Source: PUPG01 sp041686485 (lineage in GTDB: Bacteria; Bacteroidota; Bacteroidia; Bacteroidales; UBA7960). From it: a DNA stretch of 17,287 bases. The notes beneath the pieces were generated by a model, which saw nothing but the letters and a program-made list of their open reading frames with translations, made no database searches and was not told the origin of the DNA. Shown piece by piece: positions 6,987-13,905 of the stretch. The DNA is taken from assembly GCA_041686485.1 (NCBI GenBank), contig JAWLDT010000057.1, positions 1 to 17,287 on the forward strand, given 5' to 3'. A program made the translations under genes and the position numbers. Position 1 is the stretch's first letter; each line of letters opens with the position of its first letter.

Positions 6987-7011
6987 ACTTCTTCCTTCCA
7001 GCTTCTATAAT

Positions 7012-8742
7012 TTACAGCATTCCTTTTGTGGAAGGCATGGCATCTGTATTATTTCTGGCAACTGCCATTTTAAGAGATCGTGCAAAGGCCTTAAATACAG
7101 CCTCCACCTTGTGGTGGTCATCCTCCCCGGCAGCTTCAATGTGCAGGTTGCAGGCGGCTGACCCGGAAAATGATCTGAAAAAGTGTTTGAACAGTGTAAC
7201 CGGAACGGTTCCGACATCCGTCCCTGAAAAAGGCACTTTCCATGTCAGGTAGCTGCGTCCGCCAAGGTCTGTAAGCACCTTTGCCCGGCTTTCATCCATC
7301 GGCAATTCAAACCCATACCGTTCCACCCCTTTTTTATCGCCAAGAGCCTGCCTGAAAGCCATACCCAGGGAGATAGCAGTATCTTCAATGGTGTGATGGG
7401 GATCCACTTCCAGGTCTCCGCTGGCAGACACCTCCAGGTCCATCATCCCATGACGGGCAATTTGTTCGAGCATATGATCAAAAAAGGCGATGCCGGTTCG
7501 GATATTGGCGTAGCCACTTCCTTCCAGCTTTATCCTGACCGTAATGTCCGTTTCTGAAGTCTGCCGGCTTATCGTAGCCTGCCGTACTTCTGGCAGCCCG
7601 GAGGTGCCGGCACTTTTTGACTGACCTGTTTCAACCGTCTGACCGGCCATTATTCCGATACCGCTAACTTCCTGTTTCCCTGAGCTTGTTTTGCCATAAG
7701 CAGCCCATGCCTCCACCAGTTGTTGATTCTCTTCCGGCGTTCCTACCGTAATACGCAAGCACCCTTCGCAACCGGGATCCTTGCTGCGGTTTCGAACAAT
7801 AACACCACAATTCGCAAGATGACCGTAAAGCGCATCGGCATTAGCGGTTTTGACCAGCAGGAAGTTGGCATCCGACGGATACACCTTTTCTGTAAGCGGC
7901 AACTCTTTGATGATCCCGGCGAGCTCATCCCGGGAGGCAAGGATACGTTCTACGTTCATGCGGTATGTCGCATGACTGTCCAGTGCTTTTTCCGCCAGTT
8001 TAATGGCCGGGGTTCCAAGGTTGTATGGGAAACTGATTTTTTGCAGCACACTGATGATGTCGCGGGATGCATATGCCGCGCCAATCCGGGCACCAGCCAA
8101 CCCATTTGCCTTGGAAAATGTTTGCAGAACCACCAGGTTCGGGTATTCTTTCAGCAGCGGAAGCAGGCTTTCTTCAGGACAGAAATCGATATAGGCTTCA
8201 TCTACCACCACAATACCCCGAAAGCCCTTGAGCAACTGTACAATTGTTTCCTTTTGTTGAACATTGCCGGTGGGATTATTGGGGTGGCAGACAAACATCA
8301 GCTTTGTAGCAGAATTGGCACGTTCCAGTGCCTTCACGGGATTAATCTCAAAATCCTGATCAAGATTAACAGGAATGATGCCAAGGTTATTTACCCTGGC
8401 CCGCACAGCATACATCCCAAAAGTTGGCGGAAAAATCATAACCTGGTCTTTCCCCGGCCTGCCGAAGCAGCGCATGATCATATCCAGGATCTCATCACTC
8501 CCGTTTCCAGGGAGGATGCCCTCTTTGTCCACCCCTTTAACCGCTGACAGTTTTTCTATCAGCTCCTTAGGTTCTTTTCCCGGGTAGCGGTTTACGTCAG
8601 GCGGCATCCCCGGGAGGGGCTCCGGCAATTCATTGGCATCCAGAAAGACGGAGCCCCGGCCACCAAACTCACTCCTGGCTGACGAATAGGGGATCAGCTC
8701 CGCAATATGTTCAGGGATCATCGCATTCAGGTCAAATTTCAT
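7012..8742 (-). CDS. hisCB: HisC-HisB fusion: histidinol-phosphate aminotransferase and imidazoleglycerol-phosphate dehydratase
   Basis: A 576-residue two-domain protein. Residues 1-350 are HisC, a PLP aminotransferase (imidazole acetol phosphate to histidinol phosphate): HPNNPTG (153-159), VDEAYIDF (180-187), the PLP lysine K211 in TFSKANGLAG, and carboxylate-binding R330 in CLRITVG. Residues 351-395 are a polar, Ser/Gly/Gln-rich linker. Residues 396-576 are HisB dehydratase with the metal-binding motifs FFDHML (420-425), DPHHTIED (447-454) and DDHHKVE (541-547). The two activities catalyse consecutive steps. The histidinol-phosphate phosphatase domain often fused to HisB is absent. I chose ATG 8742 because MKFDLN begins the HisC homology and lies 19 bp after the hisD stop; the frame is open to 8808. 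An internal ATG at 7650 (M365) could also give free HisB. Confidence 0.93.
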   Translation of the reverse strand: MKFDLNAMIPEHIAELIPYSSARSEFGGRGSVFLDANELPEPLPGMPPDVNRYPGKEPKELIEKLSAVKGVDKEGILPGNGSDEILDMIMRCFGRPGKDQVMIFPPTFGMYAVRARVNNLGIIPVNLDQDFEINPVKALERANSATKLMFVCHPNNPTGNVQQKETIVQLLKGFRGIVVVDEAYIDFCPEESLLPLLKEYPNLVVLQTFSKANGLAGARIGAAYASRDIISVLQKISFPYNLGTPAIKLAEKALDSHATYRMNVERILASRDELAGIIKELPLTEKVYPSDANFLLVKTANADALYGHLANCGVIVRNRSKDPGCEGCLRITVGTPEENQQLVEAWAAYGKTSSGKQEVSGIGIMAGQTVETGQSKSAGTSGLPEVRQATISRQTSETDITVRIKLEGSGYANIRTGIAFFDHMLEQIARHGMMDLEVSASGDLEVDPHHTIEDTAISLGMAFRQALGDKKGVERYGFELPMDESRAKVLTDLGGRSYLTWKVPFSGTDVGTVPVTLFKHFFRSFSGSAACNLHIEAAGEDDHHKVEAVFKAFARSLKMAVARNNTDAMPSTKGML

Positions 8743-8761
8743 GACGATAGGGTTTTGTGAA

Positions 8762-10030
8762 TCATTTCTCTGTTTGTATTCGCTGAAGGATAGCGTTGGC
8801 GTGGGCATCCAGCTGTTCAGCCCGGGAAAGCTGCAAAACTGTGGGTGCCAGCTCCATCAATCCTTCCCTGCTGAGCTCCTGCGTGGTAATGCTTTTCATA
8901 AAAGCGGCAGTGGTAATGCCACTCCAGGCCCTGCTGGCGCCTCCGGTGGGCAGGGTGTGATTGGTCCCGCTGGCATAATCACCGGCTGACTCCGGACTGT
9001 AATTACCCAAAAATACAGAGCCGGCGTTGGTTACTTTTTCCACCAGGGTTGATGCATCCTTTACGGAAAGGATAAGGTGCTCCGGACCATAATAGTTGCT
9101 GATCTCCAGAGCCTGACTAATATCTGTCACGCAGATAGCCAGGGCATGTTTCAGGGCCTTCGTGGCGGTTTCCTTTCGTGACAGGGTTTCAAGCTGGGTA
9201 TTGATCTCTGAGATGGTTTCATTGATCAGGTCCATGCTTTCGGCCAACAGGATTACCTGACTGTCAGGATCATGCTCAGCCTGCGACAAGAGGTCTGCAG
9301 CTATATATGCCGGTTTGGCCGTACTATCAGCGATCACCATGACTTCTGAAGGGCCTGCAGGCAGATCAATAGCCATACCACGGCCCGCGAGTTGCATTTT
9401 TGCGCTGGTGACCCAGGCATTCCCCGGGCCGAATAGTTTGTCTGCTTTCGGAATACTTTCTGTACCAAAAGCCATGGCGGCTACGGCTTGTGCCCCACCC
9501 ACCGTAAACACACGTATATCAAACAGGCTTAACGCAAAGAGAAGTTCTGGCGATGCCCCGGGAGGGGTGCAGGCAATGATCTCACTGCAACCGGCAATGG
9601 TAGCAGGCACGGCAGTCATCAAAACGGTGGAAAGCAAAGGAGCGGTTCCTCCGGGAATATACAGGCCTACCCGCTCTATAGGTGTGTACCTTATGCTGCA
9701 CTTGACGCCGGGCATGGTTTCCATAGACACCGGAGCCGGCAACTGTGCCTCATGGAAGCTCCGGATATTCATCATGGCCTGCCTGACAGCTGTTTTAAGA
9801 TGCTGATCCACATCATTACCAGCCTGCAGCAGTTCCTGACGGGAAATTTCAAAATCCGGCGGTGCCTGTCCATCAATCTCCATACATATCTTACGCAAAG
9901 CCTTATCCCCACCCTGCTCTATTTCCCGGATAATCCGGCTTACTTTTTCCTCACGACCGGCTGCATCACTGGATGGTCGACTTAGTATCTTTTCGTAATC
10001 TTTGGGTGAGATATTCGTGATAACAGTCAT
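8762..10030 (-). CDS. hisD: Histidinol dehydrogenase
   Basis: HisD oxidises histidinol to histidine in two NAD-dependent steps, the last reactions of the pathway. From ATG 10030 the protein has 422 residues, typical for the family. Zinc ligands are visible as Q250 and H253 (SQAEHD), D351 (GDYASGTNH) and H410 (LDAHANAI). The catalytic pair E317-H318 is in GPEHLI. The signature GPGNAWVTSAK (201-211) through IDLPAGPSEV is intact. All six active-site positions keep the spacing of the E. coli enzyme. The frame is open to 10144 with starts at 10102 and 10144, but those 38 residues are Lys/Gln/Ser-rich and unlike the family, so I prefer 10030. The 213-bp space to hisG is unusually long for this operon and shows no clear promoter. 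Confidence 0.95.
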   Translation of the reverse strand: MTVITNISPKDYEKILSRPSSDAAGREEKVSRIIREIEQGGDKALRKICMEIDGQAPPDFEISRQELLQAGNDVDQHLKTAVRQAMMNIRSFHEAQLPAPVSMETMPGVKCSIRYTPIERVGLYIPGGTAPLLSTVLMTAVPATIAGCSEIIACTPPGASPELLFALSLFDIRVFTVGGAQAVAAMAFGTESIPKADKLFGPGNAWVTSAKMQLAGRGMAIDLPAGPSEVMVIADSTAKPAYIAADLLSQAEHDPDSQVILLAESMDLINETISEINTQLETLSRKETATKALKHALAICVTDISQALEISNYYGPEHLILSVKDASTLVEKVTNAGSVFLGNYSPESAGDYASGTNHTLPTGGASRAWSGITTAAFMKSITTQELSREGLMELAPTVLQLSRAEQLDAHANAILQRIQTEK

Positions 10031-10243
10031 GAGCGATTCCTTCGAAGTCGAAGGGCTTTGGGGTTGCTGTTGTAAACTTGATGTCTTTTTCTTTTGATCC
10101 ATTTGTAAAATGTATTTAAACGTTTCAGATCGGGGTTTATCCACGATCCATGCCTGAATCGGGTTATTTTTGATATTCGCTTATATGGGTTGTTATTTCA
10201 ATACGGTTTATTATACAGAGATATCATGCAGTGATGGCGTTAC

Positions 10244-11107
10244 TCAGGTCACCATTTTCTCTATGGGAACCACCAGTATCCCCTCGGCTCCTGCTTCTTT
10301 CAACCGGTCAATAACGCCCCAGAAATTATCTTCACTGATAACGGAATGAAGCGAATACCAACCTTTTTCAGCCAGGGGCATCATGGTGGGGCTTTTTATG
10401 CCCGGTATCAGGGAAATGATATTGTCCAGCTTGCTTTCCGGGGCATTTAGCAGAATGTATTTGTTATTGGCTGCTTTTTGCACCGAACGGATCCGGAATA
10501 ACAGCTGCTGCAGTAGTTGGTCTACTTCATCAGGCAGATTGGCCCCGGCAATCAATACCGCTTCACTTTGCAACACCGTTTCCGTTTCTTTTAGCCCATT
10601 GCTCAACAGGGTACCTCCCGAGCTGACAATCTCAAAAATGGCATCTGCAAGTCCAAGACTCGGTGCAATCTCAACAGATCCGCTAATGGGGTGGATTTCT
10701 GCATTCAAATTGTTTTCACGAAGGTATTTTTCGAGCAAAACGGGATAAGATGTGGCAATACGCTTTCCGTTCAGGAATTCTTTGCCGGGGTAATCCAGGT
10801 TCCGGGGAATGGCAACCGACAGCCGGCACTTTGAGAAACCAAGCGGCTCAATCACCTCCACCTGCTTGTCTTTTTCCAGAACCTCATTGAGTCCGAGGAT
10901 ACCCGCATGAGCCACGCCATCCTCCACATATTGGGGGATGTCGTCATCACGGAGAAATATGAGCTCCAAAGGAAAGCCGTTGGCGCCAGCTTTCAGGTTA
11001 TTTTTACCATTTTGAATGCGAATTCCGCATTGTTTCAGCAGCTTCACTGAATCTTCGCTTAGCCGGCCACTTTTTTGAACGGCCATCGTCAATGTGTTGT
11101 CTTTCAT
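10244..11107 (-). CDS. hisG: ATP phosphoribosyltransferase, long form
   Basis: HisG condenses ATP and PRPP to PR-ATP, the committed and feedback-controlled first step. At 287 residues it is the long form: two catalytic subdomains, then an ACT-like histidine-binding regulatory domain (about 212-287, ending ILVVPIEKM). The long form does not need HisZ. The PRPP motif is GSVEIAPSLGLAD (143-155), followed by the family block FEIVSSGGTLLSNGL (158-172). It is the first structural gene of the operon and starts 103 nt after terminator 2. It is therefore expected to be controlled both allosterically and by the tandem leader attenuators upstream. Confidence 0.97.
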   Translation of the reverse strand: MKDNTLTMAVQKSGRLSEDSVKLLKQCGIRIQNGKNNLKAGANGFPLELIFLRDDDIPQYVEDGVAHAGILGLNEVLEKDKQVEVIEPLGFSKCRLSVAIPRNLDYPGKEFLNGKRIATSYPVLLEKYLRENNLNAEIHPISGSVEIAPSLGLADAIFEIVSSGGTLLSNGLKETETVLQSEAVLIAGANLPDEVDQLLQQLLFRIRSVQKAANNKYILLNAPESKLDNIISLIPGIKSPTMMPLAEKGWYSLHSVISEDNFWGVIDRLKEAGAEGILVVPIEKMVT

Positions 11108-11209
11108 GTTTCAAGTATTTGATTCACTGGGTTATTTAAAATTTTCATTGAAAAATTATGGTTCTGTTTATCAGTGCCTAATCTCAGAAATCTCATTTTT
11201 TGCTTTCAT

Positions 11210-11242
11210 AAAAAAAGGGACCTGCCTGTGGTGGCGGGTCCC
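11210..11242 (-). terminator. Intrinsic terminator 2 of the his leader (attenuator)
   Basis: On the minus strand: arms GGGACC (11242-11237) and GGTCCC (11222-11217) with an inner GCC/GGC stem, a 6-nt loop and one C/A mismatch, followed by seven T (11216-11210). It lies between leader peptide 2 and hisG with no other gene end nearby to terminate, which fits an attenuator and not a simple end-of-gene terminator. Confidence 0.88.
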
Positions 11243-11302
11243 CTCTGTTGGTCTTTCTATGAACTATTATTTACATGCTGATCATACCCAACCTGGTCCG
11301 CC
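11233..11302 (-). promoter_or_regulatory. Candidate antiterminator 2
   Basis: Two nested pairings compete with terminator 2. GGCGG (minus, 11302-11298) pairs with CCGCC (11237-11233), and GTTGG (11292-11288) pairs with CCAAC (11251-11247). The left strand lies in codons 16-22 of leader peptide 2, after its last His codon. The right strand overlaps the 5' arm of the terminator. A ribosome stalled on the His codons would leave the left strand free and favour this fold. Folding was done by eye. Confidence 0.6.
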
Positions 11303-11351
11303 GCCTGTAGCGCAGATGGTATACATGATGGATATGATGGAACAATGACAT
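11271..11351 (-). CDS. hisL: Histidine leader peptide 2
   Basis: A 26-codon ORF, ATG 11351 to TAA 11273-11271, beginning MSLFHHIHHVYH. Five of codons 5-12 are His, all CAT, and a run of Arg codons follows. It has no expected function as a protein. In his leaders, ribosome stalling at His codons when charged tRNA-His is scarce controls the downstream terminator. It is preceded by terminator 1 and followed by terminator 2 and hisG. No Shine-Dalgarno and no separate promoter were seen, so it is probably on the same transcript as leader 1. Confidence 0.88.
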   Translation of the reverse strand: MSLFHHIHHVYHLRYRRRTRLGMISM

Positions 11352-11384
11352 ATTATCGGCAACTATTATTTGTTTTTACTAAAC

Positions 11385-11410
11385 AAAAAACCCCGGGTGT
11401 TTCCCGGGGC
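11385..11410 (-). terminator. Intrinsic terminator 1 of the his leader (attenuator)
   Basis: On the minus strand: perfect arms CCCCGGG (11409-11403) and CCCGGGG (11397-11391) with a 5-nt loop, followed by six T (11390-11385). It lies 40 nt after the stop of leader peptide 1 and 33 nt before the start of leader peptide 2. Confidence 0.9.
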
Positions 11411-11458
11411 TTCTGTAATATTCTTATATGGAATCCATAACAGCACCGTTCAACACCC
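11395..11458 (-). promoter_or_regulatory. Candidate antiterminator 1
   Basis: GGGTGTT (minus, 11458-11452) is perfectly complementary over 7 nt to AACACCC (11401-11395), which covers the loop and 3' arm of terminator 1. The left strand overlaps the last codons and stop of leader peptide 1, so a terminating ribosome would mask it. It can also pair with ACCC just upstream, which would act as the third alternative fold. This gives the expected stall-antiterminate, release-terminate logic. Folding was done by eye. Confidence 0.6.
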
Positions 11459-11506
11459 TCTGGGGGTAGTTGTATGATGATGCGGATGATGGATTAGATA
11501 AATCAT
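11450..11506 (-). CDS. hisL: Histidine leader peptide 1
   Basis: An 18-codon ORF, ATG 11506 to TGA 11452-11450, encoding MIYLIHHPHHHTTTPRGC, with five His in six consecutive codons (all CAT). The start is only about 13-16 nt after the predicted transcription start. The stop codon lies inside the candidate antiterminator strand. It has no similarity to proteins and is best explained as the sensor of histidyl-tRNA charging for the his operon. It is distinct in sequence from leader 2, so it is not a fresh duplicate. Confidence 0.9.
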   Translation of the reverse strand: MIYLIHHPHHHTTTPRGC

Positions 11507-11525
11507 GTTGTCTGTTTTGCTCGTG

Positions 11526-11555
11526 CAAATATAATCCTATTTATGAAATGAACAA
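11526..11555 (-). promoter_or_regulatory. his operon promoter, Bacteroidota type
   Basis: On the minus strand, TTG (11555-11553), 19 bp, then TATATTTG (11533-11526), an exact match to the TTG-N19-TAnnTTTG consensus of the Bacteroidota primary sigma factor. It lies between the aroC stop and leader peptide 1. The predicted start of transcription is near 11519-11521. Confidence 0.8.
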
Positions 11556-11575
11556 CATTTTTTATTCATTGTTCA
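11549..11575. promoter_or_regulatory. Dyad overlapping the his -33 box
   Basis: TGAACAA (11549-11555), 13 bp, then TTGTTCA (11569-11575) form a perfect 7-bp inverted repeat that covers the -33 element and the DNA just upstream. It could be an operator for an unknown regulator, or chance in AT-rich DNA. Confidence 0.3.
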
Positions 11576-11620
11576 ACCAACTTCGTGAAATAAGCTTATC
11601 AAGGGATAAGGCAAATCAAG

Positions 11621-12601
11621 CTATGTACTTTTTGTGGCCATCAGCTTAAAATCTGCCAGCGCCATGGCTGTGATGGCTTCAATAACAACAGGTGCCCGAA
11701 GGGCGATACAGGCGTCATGACGGCCTTTGACCTCCAGTGTTTCCTCCTTGTTGGTTTTCAGGTTGACTGTTTTTTGCGGTTTACCGATGCTGGAAGCAGG
11801 TTTGATAGCTACCCGGAAAACCAGTTCATTACCGTTTGTCAACCCCCCGGTGATCCCTCCGGCATGGTTGGTGGATGTCTTACCTGAACTGTCCCTGATG
11901 AGGTCATTATGCGCACTGCCTTTCATGGTGGCAGCAGCAAAACCCGACCCGAACTCAATCCCTTTGACGGCCGGCACAGCGAAGGCCAAATGGCTGATCA
12001 CTGCTTCAACCGGATCGAAAAACGGTTCTCCCCAACCAAGCGGAATATGTTTGGCCCGGCATTCAATCAGTCCACCGATGCTGTCTCCCTCATCCATGGC
12101 TTCACTGACCGCCGTATCAATGTCTGACCGGCCTCCTGCCTCAATGAGTCTGGCAGAAAATGTGATAGCTGGCAACAATTTCTTTGCCACCACCCCGGCA
12201 GCCACCAGCGCCAGGGTGAGCCTTCCTGAAAAATGACCACCGCCCCTGGGATCATTAAAGCCCTGAAAGCGCTTGCGAGCTACAAGGTCTGCATGTCCCG
12301 GGCGGGGTTTATCAGCCAGCTCCCTGTAATCATCCGGCCGGACATTTTTGTTGGCAAAGATGATGGTAAGCGGCACACCCGTGGTATACCCGTTATATAA
12401 GCCCGATATGATATCCGGGTTGTCTTCTTCTTTTCGCGGAGTAGTACCCTTTGCGGTGGGTTTGCGCCGGTCAAGGTCGTTCTGAAAATCTTCTGGTGAT
12501 AATGCGATCCCCGGCGGACACCCGTCGATTGTGATCCCGATAGATGGTCCGTGCGATTCGCCAAACAGATGTGTTCTGAATAAGTGGCCAAAACTGTTCA
12601 T
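11621..12601 (-). CDS. aroC: Chorismate synthase
   Basis: AroC converts EPSP to chorismate with reduced FMN, the last step of the shikimate pathway. The 326-residue protein is a little shorter than the common 350-390. Signatures: GESHG (14-18, H17), RPGHAD (100-105, H103), the arginine/glycine block NDPRGGGHFSGRLT (116-129) in place of the more common RGGGRSSARET, and GRHDACIALRAP (293-304). The start ATG overlaps the aroA stop by 4 bp (ATGA), so the two are translationally coupled. The his promoter lies about 65 bp after its stop. I see no strong T-tract terminator behind it, only a weak CTTATC/GATAAG hairpin, so some read-through into the his leader is possible. Confidence 0.96.
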   Translation of the reverse strand: MNSFGHLFRTHLFGESHGPSIGITIDGCPPGIALSPEDFQNDLDRRKPTAKGTTPRKEEDNPDIISGLYNGYTTGVPLTIIFANKNVRPDDYRELADKPRPGHADLVARKRFQGFNDPRGGGHFSGRLTLALVAAGVVAKKLLPAITFSARLIEAGGRSDIDTAVSEAMDEGDSIGGLIECRAKHIPLGWGEPFFDPVEAVISHLAFAVPAVKGIEFGSGFAAATMKGSAHNDLIRDSSGKTSTNHAGGITGGLTNGNELVFRVAIKPASSIGKPQKTVNLKTNKEETLEVKGRHDACIALRAPVVIEAITAMALADFKLMATKST

Positions 12602-13839
12602 GGATGTGTACTATTTGCAAGTTCATTAAAAAACCCCGGATACGATTTATTAACAGCTTCCGCCTGCTCAATAACTACCGGTCCCTCCCCATTCAATGCG
12701 GTAACAGCGGCGGCCATGGCGATACGGTGATCCCCGTGGGATGAAACTGTGGCTGCTTTCGGCTGCCCGCCTTTCACAAACAAGGTATCCTGCTCAAGCC
12801 AGATGTCGATCCCCATCCTGGCGAAAACATCCCTGAGTGTGGCAGCCCGGTCACTCTCCTTAGCCCGCAGACGACTTACGCCGGTGATCTGGCTGGTCCC
12901 TTCGCAATGTGCAGCCAGAGACGCCAGGGGAGGAAAAAGGTCGGGACAATCAGTGGCATCAAACGAAAAAGCATGAAGCGAATTTTTTGCTACCCTGACC
13001 CCGTCAGCAAGCCATTCGATCCGGGCCCCTGCAGCATGCAATGCTTCTATCACCCGTTTATCGCCCTGGGAAGAATCTGCAAGCAGATTTGTCACAGTAA
13101 CCTCTCCGGCAATGGCGCCGGCAACCAACAGGAAAGCCGCTCCACTCCAGTCGCCTTCTATGGTAAACCGGCAGGCTCTGTAAGTTTGACCGGCAGGAAC
13201 GGTGAAACGCTGATAATCTTCATTGATTGCCTCCACCCCGAAAGTCCTCATGACATCCATGGTCAGGTCGATATAAGGCTTGCTTTTAAGATGGCTGACA
13301 TGGAGGTAAAGTTCATTTCGTGCAAAAGGTGCAGCAATAAGAATTCCGGTGAGCACCTGGGAGCTCAGGGAACCATCTATGTTGACCTGGCCGCCATTGA
13401 GCGGCCCCCGGATATAAAAAGGCAGCTTACCGGAGGTGGTTTGGCAGCGCACCCCCAGTGCCTGTAACGAGGTTGCAACCACTTCCATCGGACGGTTCAG
13501 CAAGCTTCCATGGCCGGTCATTGTTATCTCCTCATCGAAGATGGAGGCAATGCCGGCAAACATGCGGACGGATAAGCCTGATTCCCGGCAATGTAATGGG
13601 TTGGCAGGTGGCCTTAAACCACCAGTTATGTTCAGGTCTTCTCCTTCTTGCCGGATAGTCGCTCCCATTGTCCGGCAAATAGCAATGGCGGCCATTACAT
13701 CATCGGCTTCTCCGGGTTTCATAATCCATGAGTTGCCTTCTGCCAGGCTGGCAATAGCTATGGCTCTTTGTGCAGCACTTTTGGAGGCAGGTGCCTGGAT
13801 ATGTCCGTCAACCTTCAATGGCCGGCTGGTTGTTTTCAT
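12598..13839 (-). CDS. aroA: 3-phosphoshikimate 1-carboxyvinyltransferase (EPSP synthase)
   Basis: AroA joins PEP to shikimate 3-phosphate to give EPSP. From ATG 13839 it has 413 residues, normal for the family. The frame is open to an ATG at 13890, but the homology begins at MKTTSRPLKV. Motifs: the substrate lysine in APASKSAAQR (K20, R25), DGSLSSQ (155-161), GDWSGAAF (229-236), DCPDLFPPLA (297-306), RLRAKESDR (323-331), GDHRIAM (369-375) and YPGFF (400-404). The loop read GNAGTAMRP in E. coli is ESGLSVRMF (86-94) here, a divergent form of the PEP/glyphosate contact region. It overlaps aroC by 4 bp. A TAGCTTTG box (minus, 13908-13901) could be a -7 element but has no matching TTG. Confidence 0.95.
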   Translation of the reverse strand: MKTTSRPLKVDGHIQAPASKSAAQRAIAIASLAEGNSWIMKPGEADDVMAAIAICRTMGATIRQEGEDLNITGGLRPPANPLHCRESGLSVRMFAGIASIFDEEITMTGHGSLLNRPMEVVATSLQALGVRCQTTSGKLPFYIRGPLNGGQVNIDGSLSSQVLTGILIAAPFARNELYLHVSHLKSKPYIDLTMDVMRTFGVEAINEDYQRFTVPAGQTYRACRFTIEGDWSGAAFLLVAGAIAGEVTVTNLLADSSQGDKRVIEALHAAGARIEWLADGVRVAKNSLHAFSFDATDCPDLFPPLASLAAHCEGTSQITGVSRLRAKESDRAATLRDVFARMGIDIWLEQDTLFVKGGQPKAATVSSHGDHRIAMAAAVTALNGEGPVVIEQAEAVNKSYPGFFNELANSTHP

Positions 13840-13905
13840 GTATTTATCGTTATACAAAAATGTTGAAATGTCATCTGGTGAACTATCCATAATGATTCTC
13901 CAAAG

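Noticed and set aside
7720..8547. Plus-strand ORF of 275 codons
   Set aside because: It lies wholly antisense to the hisC domain, which has all its active-site motifs. Long antisense frames are common opposite real genes.
9315..9806. Plus-strand ORF of 163 codons
   Set aside because: It is antisense to hisD, where the zinc ligands and catalytic residues prove the minus-strand gene.
10031..10243. Promoter for hisD in the hisG-hisD space
   Set aside because: The nearest match, TACATTTT, misses the final G and has no TTG at 19-21 bp upstream.
11300..11325. tRNA-like string GTAGCGCAGATGGTA
   Set aside because: It resembles a D-arm but has no T-arm, anticodon stem or acceptor stem around it, and it is explained as the complement of leader peptide 2.
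11094..11348. Plus-strand ORF of 84 codons with a Met-rich end (MVYMMDMMEQ)
   Set aside because: The ATG codons are just the complement of the CAT (His) codons of leader peptide 2, and the frame reads backward through a terminator. It is a shadow.
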